From: an uncultured Duncaniella sp.
GTDB taxonomy: Bacteria > Bacteroidota > Bacteroidia > Bacteroidales > Muribaculaceae
Direction: 5' to 3'
DNA: 11,050 nucleotides
Assembly (NCBI GenBank): GCA_910588795.1
Contig: CAJURI010000072.1
Location: 1-11,050 of the forward strand
Below the pieces are notes generated by a model. That model ran no database searches, was not told the origin of the DNA, and worked only from the letters and a program-made list of their open reading frames with translations. The position numbers and the translations under genes are program-made. Below, in pieces: positions 8,033 to 11,050 of this stretch (its first letter is position 1; the number at the start of each line of letters is the position of its first letter).

Positions 8033-8266
8033 TCAGGGTTTCTCAACTACACGGTACACTGTGATGCAGCCGTCAGGGCATACGGTGGCACAGGCGGCGC
8101 ACCCTATGCATGCCTCAGGGGCGATGTCCTGGGCGTAATGGTACCCGCGGTCGTTCACATCCTTGGTCTGAAGCTTGAGAACATTGCATGGGCAGGCTAC
8201 TACGCAGAGGTCACATCCTTTGCACCTCTCCCGGTCGATGTCCACAGCACCTGTAATTTTTGCCAT
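8033..8266 (-). CDS. 2[4Fe-4S] ferredoxin subunit of the 2-oxoacid oxidoreductase
   Basis: A 77-residue two-cluster ferredoxin, the delta-like electron-transfer subunit. Cluster-binding cysteines are in CKGCDLCVVACP (Cys15, 18, 21, 25) and CIGCAACATVCP (Cys53, 56, 59, 63). CPDGCITVYR near the C-terminus is usual in this subunit. It should carry electrons from the TPP/alpha-beta core to free ferredoxin or another acceptor. First gene of the operon, transcribed from the promoter at 8377-8409. ATG 8266 is chosen because it gives the compact family length; the open frame runs back to a GTG at 8350 through sequence with no ferredoxin character. A 16-codon ORF ends 2 nt before this ATG. An additional Cys27 (CPC) lies just after the first cluster; I have no function for it. 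Confidence 0.93.
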   Translation of the reverse strand: MAKITGAVDIDRERCKGCDLCVVACPCNVLKLQTKDVNDRGYHYAQDIAPEACIGCAACATVCPDGCITVYRVVEKP

Positions 8267-8268
8267 AG

Positions 8269-8319
8269 TTAAAAGTGTTTTCTGACAGATGTCATGGTCG
8301 CGTACAGTCCTTTCTCCAT
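8269..8319 (-). other. Short ORF in the ferredoxin-operon leader (possible leader peptide)
   Basis: An ATG at 8319 opens a 16-codon frame, MEKGLYATMTSVRKHF, whose TAA (8269-8271) is 2 nt before the ferredoxin ATG (TAA-CT-ATG). It lies downstream of the predicted promoter and so is in the leader RNA. There is no clear Shine-Dalgarno before it, but most starts here lack one. It is not the ferredoxin frame. Chance occurrence is quite possible. Confidence 0.3.
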
Positions 8320-8376
8320 GTGTGATGAATTGTTGTTGCGGTAATGACACTCTATCGATTTATGTTTTGTGCAACA

Positions 8377-8409
8377 CAAATTTATACAAAAATTCTATTA
8401 TAGGACAAA
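8377..8409 (-). promoter_or_regulatory. Promoter of the 2-oxoacid oxidoreductase operon
   Basis: On the - strand TAAATTTG (8384-8377) fits the TAnnTTTG -7 element and TTTG (8409-8406) fits the -33 element, separated by 21 bp. The predicted start of transcription is near 8370, giving a leader of about 100 nt before the ferredoxin ATG at 8266. A second TAnnTTTG match (TATTTTTG, 8413-8406) overlaps the -33 site but has no well-spaced upstream partner. Confidence 0.6.
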
Positions 8410-8425
8410 AATAATACTTATTTAA

Positions 8426-8459
8426 CCAATTGCACATTGCGTTGATCTGTGCGCATTGG
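8426..8459 (-). terminator. Candidate terminator of the pfkA-lolD-lipoprotein run
   Basis: Arms 8426-8436 (CCAATTGCACA on +) and 8448-8459 (TGTGCGCATTGG) can form an 11-bp stem with one bulged base, one G-U pair and an 11-nt loop. In the - strand transcript it is followed by an A/U-rich tail ending in UAUUAUUUUUG. It begins 44 nt after the lipoprotein stop. The tail is not a clean U-run, so this is moderate evidence. A smaller hairpin (TAACCG/CGGTTA, 8487-8505) overlaps the stop codon itself. Confidence 0.45.
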
Positions 8460-8502
8460 CAGTGATGTGTTTGCAGGACAAAGCGTTAACCGGCGTGTGC
8501 GG

Positions 8503-9186
8503 TTATATTGTTTTCGGGAATGTGAAAATTTGTTTATCGAGATTGCTGTTCGCCACATGCAGCCTGATTCCTTTTATCCCGGAGCGTGTCCACAGCTGTG
8601 ATATGTCAAATGACGCATAGTATGCTCTGTCGTGATAATCGATGTCCTTGGCTATGACATGGACGAGATACACGTCAGGATATTCGCTGTCAATGGTTTC
8701 CGGGTCTACTGCGAGGCAGAATATGCGAGGTTCGGTGGAGTAGGTCAGGCGTACGTGTATATTGATGTATTTACCTGAACGCCACACGCTGTAGAGATAG
8801 ACCTTATCCTCGTTCCAGCGGTCAAAATCGGAGCTCCAGGCCATCCTTATGTCGGAGAATGTGATGGGTTTGCCTCCGCGCAGGAATATGTCGCCGGAGG
8901 TGTAGGCCTTGTTGTTTTCGGGGATATAGCTTATCAGCACCCGGGAGCCTTCGTCTATTTTTTCCGTGTCGAGCGCGCCTTGTGCAGTGAGGGTTATTTC
9001 GGGGGTGTCGTCAACCTTGTTGAATGTGAATGTGGCACGTCCGTCGATATTGCCTGCAAATGTCACTATGTCGGTGCAAGTCATGTCGACTTCTCCGTCA
9101 AATCCCTCTTCGCGGCATGATGCCAGCGTGATTGCCGGGAGTATGGCGGTAAGCAGGATGTGCCGGAGGATACGTGTCATGTTCAT
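8503..9186 (-). CDS. NigD-like lipoprotein
   Basis: A 227-residue predicted lipoprotein. The signal peptide MNMTRILRHILLTAILPAITLASC ends in lipobox LASC, with the lipidated Cys at residue 24, then REEG. The body is mostly beta-strand-like. GSRVLISYIP, KVYLYSVWRSGKYINIHVRL and the late YYASFDISQLW resemble the two-domain NigD-like family of Bacteroidetes in order and size; this assignment is from remembered resemblance, not a search. The function of NigD-like proteins is unclear; the name comes from a bacteriocin operon, and immunity has been suggested. The start is ATG 9186 or 9180 (M1 or M3): the longer open frame back to 9291 would run into the LolD gene and lacks signal-peptide character. 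It lies 40 nt downstream of the LolD stop on the same strand, so co-transcription is likely. Confidence 0.75.
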   Translation of the reverse strand: MNMTRILRHILLTAILPAITLASCREEGFDGEVDMTCTDIVTFAGNIDGRATFTFNKVDDTPEITLTAQGALDTEKIDEGSRVLISYIPENNKAYTSGDIFLRGGKPITFSDIRMAWSSDFDRWNEDKVYLYSVWRSGKYINIHVRLTYSTEPRIFCLAVDPETIDSEYPDVYLVHVIAKDIDYHDRAYYASFDISQLWTRSGIKGIRLHVANSNLDKQIFTFPKTI

Positions 9187-9226
9187 TGGGCGTATGGATT
9201 TATGTTGATGATGATGGTGCTCAGGC

Positions 9227-9889
9227 TTAGAGAAGACCGTCGGTAATGCGTCCGTCGGCCATGTGTATGATCCGGTCGGAGTTGAGAGCAAGCGACTCGT
9301 CGTGAGTGACTATGATGAATGTCTTTCCGGTGGATGAGCGCAGGTCGAAGAACAGTCGGTAAAGCTCTTCGCGGTTGTGGGAGTCGAGGCTTCCGGAGGG
9401 TTCGTCGGCGAGTATCACCCGGGGGTCGTTGATGAGGGCGCGTGCCACAGCGGCGCGCTGCCGTTCACCTCCCGACAGTTGTGCGGGCCTGTGGGAGAGG
9501 CGTTCGCCAAGTCCGAGTCCTGTGAGTAGGTCGGCGGCTTTTTCCATGGCCTCCTTGCGCCTTATGCCTCCTATCATCGCCGGCATTGCCACATTCTCGA
9601 CCATGGAGAACTCGGGGAGCAGTTGGTGGAACTGGAATACGAATCCCATGTTGCGGTTGCGGAATGCGGCGAGCTTGCCCTCCTTCATTTTCACTATGTC
9701 GGTGCCGTCGTATAGCACCCTGCCGCTGTCGGGCGATTCGAGCGACCCGATGATCTGGAGCAGGGTGGTCTTGCCGGCACCGCTGGGCCCGACGATGGAG
9801 AGGAACTCACCGTCGTTGATGGTGAGGCTCACATCGTCAAGCACCCTCAGGCCGTCGTAGCTTTTTACTATGTTCGTTACTTCAATCAT
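9227..9889 (-). CDS. lolD: LolD-type ABC transporter ATP-binding protein
   Basis: A 220-residue ATPase that in the LolCDE complex powers release of outer-membrane lipoproteins from the inner membrane. Walker A GPSGAGKTT (34-42), Q-loop Gln86, signature LSGGERQR (138-145), Walker B VILADEP (158-164) and switch His196 (VTHD) are all intact. FQFHQLLPEFSMVENVAMP (85-103) is the segment that most favours LolD over MacB or FtsE, which share the fold. No membrane subunit (LolC/E) is nearby; in Bacteroidetes lolD is often found apart from it. The ATG at 9889 lies 36 nt after the pfkA stop. A 6-codon ORF (9906-9886, MPDSMI) with AGGA just before it ends in an ATGA overlap with this start, which may help translational coupling. 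Confidence 0.92.
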   Translation of the reverse strand: MIEVTNIVKSYDGLRVLDDVSLTINDGEFLSIVGPSGAGKTTLLQIIGSLESPDSGRVLYDGTDIVKMKEGKLAAFRNRNMGFVFQFHQLLPEFSMVENVAMPAMIGGIRRKEAMEKAADLLTGLGLGERLSHRPAQLSGGERQRAAVARALINDPRVILADEPSGSLDSHNREELYRLFFDLRSSTGKTFIIVTHDESLALNSDRIIHMADGRITDGLL

Positions 9890-9925
9890 ATCATGGAGTC
9901 GGGCATGTCCTGTGCGCCGTGAGCG

Positions 9926-10906
9926 TCATATTGACAGGCGGCGTAGTGTGTCGACGAGTTCGCGCTTGATGGGCTTGTCGTTCTTGATGGCTTTTGTGAA
10001 CGGCACATAAGTGATCTCATCGTTGCGGATTCCGATCATGACGTTGCGCTGGTCCTCAAGGAGCGCGTCGATAGCGGCCGCGCCCATGCGTGAGGCGAGA
10101 ATGCGGTCGTAGGCCGTTGGGGAGCCTCCGCGCTGCAGGTGTCCGAGTATCGACACGCGCACATCGTAGCCTGGATATTCGTTCTTGACTCGTTCGGCAA
10201 GCCCCATGGCTCCTCCGGTCACCGGGCTTTCTGCCACGAGGACGATGGATGAGTTCTTGCTTTTGCGGAATCCGTGTTCGATCAGTTCGGCGAGCTGGTC
10301 GACCTCGGTGGATATCTCCGGTATGATGGCAGCTTCGGCACCCGAGGCTATCGCTCCGTTGAGTGCGAGGAAGCCGGCGTCGCGCCCCATGACTTCGATG
10401 AAGAACAGCCGCTCGTGGCTCGTGGCCGTGTCGCGGATTTTGTCGACACATTCCATTATGGTGTTGAGGGCGGTGTCGTAGCCTATGGTCGAGTCTGTGC
10501 CGTAGAGGTCGTTGTCGATGGTGCCTGGGAGCCCTATGATGGGAATGTTGAACTCGTTGGCGAATATGCGTGCGCCGGTGAGGGAGCCGTCACCGCCTAT
10601 CACCACAAGGGCGTCGATCCCCTGACGCTTGAGATTGTCATAGGCGAGCTGGCGTCCTTCGGGGGTGGTGAACTCCTTGCAGCGGGCTGTCTTGAGGATG
10701 GTGCCTCCTGCCTGAATGATGTTGGATACGTTCTGGGTCTTGAACTCAACAATCTCATCGGTGATAAGACCGCGGTAGCCGCGGTATATGCCTTTCACCC
10801 GCAGCCCTCCGTAGATGGCGGCGCGTGTCACCGCGCGGATGGCGGCGTTCATTCCGGGGGCGTCACCTCCTGAGGTGAGGATGCCCACACAATTGATCTG
10901 TGACAT
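9926..10906 (-). CDS. pfkA: ATP-dependent 6-phosphofructokinase
   Basis: A 326-residue cytoplasmic enzyme that phosphorylates fructose 6-phosphate to fructose 1,6-bisphosphate, the committed step of glycolysis. Motifs in order: TSGGDAPGMN (11-20, nucleotide site), GGDGS (104-108), PGTIDND (127-133, with the catalytic Asp), MGRDAG (173-178) and LGHLQRGG (254-261). The glycines in GGDGS and PGTIDND indicate the ATP-using group; PPi-dependent enzymes usually have GGDDS and PKTIDND there. Length is that of bacterial PfkA. ATG 10906 is chosen because it gives the usual N-terminus and has AGGTAA 5 nt upstream; the frame extends to a TTG at 10954, which lies in the promoter -7 box. LolD and a lipoprotein follow on the same strand. 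Confidence 0.96.
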   Translation of the reverse strand: MSQINCVGILTSGGDAPGMNAAIRAVTRAAIYGGLRVKGIYRGYRGLITDEIVEFKTQNVSNIIQAGGTILKTARCKEFTTPEGRQLAYDNLKRQGIDALVVIGGDGSLTGARIFANEFNIPIIGLPGTIDNDLYGTDSTIGYDTALNTIMECVDKIRDTATSHERLFFIEVMGRDAGFLALNGAIASGAEAAIIPEISTEVDQLAELIEHGFRKSKNSSIVLVAESPVTGGAMGLAERVKNEYPGYDVRVSILGHLQRGGSPTAYDRILASRMGAAAIDALLEDQRNVMIGIRNDEITYVPFTKAIKNDKPIKRELVDTLRRLSI

Positions 10907-10917
10907 TGTTTTACCTG

Positions 10918-10939
10918 TTATACCTATGTTTATACCTAT
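10918..10939. repeat. Direct repeat in the pfkA leader
   Basis: TTATACCTAT occurs at 10918-10927 and again at 10930-10939, a 12-bp period. On the - strand this places two AGGTAT copies upstream of the AGGTAA at 10916-10911 that serves as the likely ribosome-binding site. It may be chance or an additional ribosome or regulator contact. Confidence 0.6.
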
Positions 10940-10951
10940 TGATTGAAAACA

Positions 10952-10959
10952 CAAAGTTA
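10952..10959 (-). promoter_or_regulatory. Probable -7 element of pfkA
   Basis: TAACTTTG on the - strand fits TAnnTTTG. The expected -33 position has TTTT (10984-10981) rather than TTTG, 21 bp away. Predicted transcription start is near 10945, giving a leader of about 40 nt. The rest of the sequence to the end of the window (10960-11050) is AT-rich and shows no gene. Confidence 0.5.
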
Positions 10960-11050
10960 TAAATAAAATGTGAGAATCGGAAAAGTAATATCAAGATATC
11001 AGGGCTGACGCATCTTAATTTTTTACAACGTCAAAACTTTTTAATGCGTA

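Noticed and set aside
8267..8350. N-terminal extension of the ferredoxin to a GTG at 8350
   Set aside because: The added 28 residues have no ferredoxin character, while ATG 8266 gives the normal family N-terminus just before the first cluster.
9375..9860. 161-codon + strand frame opposite lolD
   Set aside because: It mirrors the LolD gene; composition is Ser/Pro/Arg-rich as expected for an antisense frame of a GC-rich gene.
10274..10873. 199-codon + strand frame opposite pfkA
   Set aside because: It lies entirely within the PfkA coding region, whose motifs are complete on the other strand, and the translated sequence shows no recognisable domain.

Overview
The window looks like a chromosomal segment from a gut Bacteroidales bacterium, most likely of the Muribaculaceae/Bacteroidaceae type. 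The reasons are a SusC/SusD outer-membrane pair, promoters that fit the Bacteroidetes TAnnTTTG (-7) / TTTG (-33) pattern, starts that mostly lack Shine-Dalgarno sequences, and a four-subunit 2-oxoacid:ferredoxin oxidoreductase typical of anaerobes. The family placement is an inference. I see no insertion sequence, phage gene, CRISPR array, tRNA or rRNA.

Left part, + strand (1-5598): a MarC-family membrane protein (74-721) with its own promoter; then a 157-bp gap holding a perfect 29-bp palindrome that overlaps the -7 box of the next promoter; then a SusC-type TonB-dependent transporter (879-4061) and a SusD-like surface lipoprotein (4063-5598). These two form an import complex of unknown substrate. 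No hydrolase, sigma/anti-sigma pair or hybrid two-component sensor lies beside them in this window.

Middle part, - strand (8266 down to 5602): ferredoxin, alpha, beta and gamma subunits of a 2-oxoacid:ferredoxin oxidoreductase of the VorB type, in that transcription order. A promoter lies at 8377-8409. The last three genes are tightly packed (4-nt overlap, then 3-nt gap), while ferredoxin and alpha are separated by an extremely C-rich 50-nt spacer. The enzyme oxidatively decarboxylates a 2-oxoacid to acyl-CoA, or runs in reverse, using ferredoxin. The operon converges on the SusD gene with only 3 bp between stop codons.

Right part, - strand (10906 down to 8503): ATP-dependent 6-phosphofructokinase, a LolD-type lipoprotein-export ATPase and a NigD-like lipoprotein, with gaps of about 40 nt or less, so probably co-transcribed. 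A hairpin with an AT-rich tail (8426-8459) is a plausible terminator for this run.

Most of the window is ordinary housekeeping and nutrient-uptake content. The points that deserve a second look are small: the operator-like palindrome on the SusC promoter, the C-rich/G-quadruplex spacer inside the oxidoreductase operon, a 16-codon leader ORF abutting the ferredoxin start, and an uptake pair with no visible enzymes. I do not see convincing evidence of a wholly new system.
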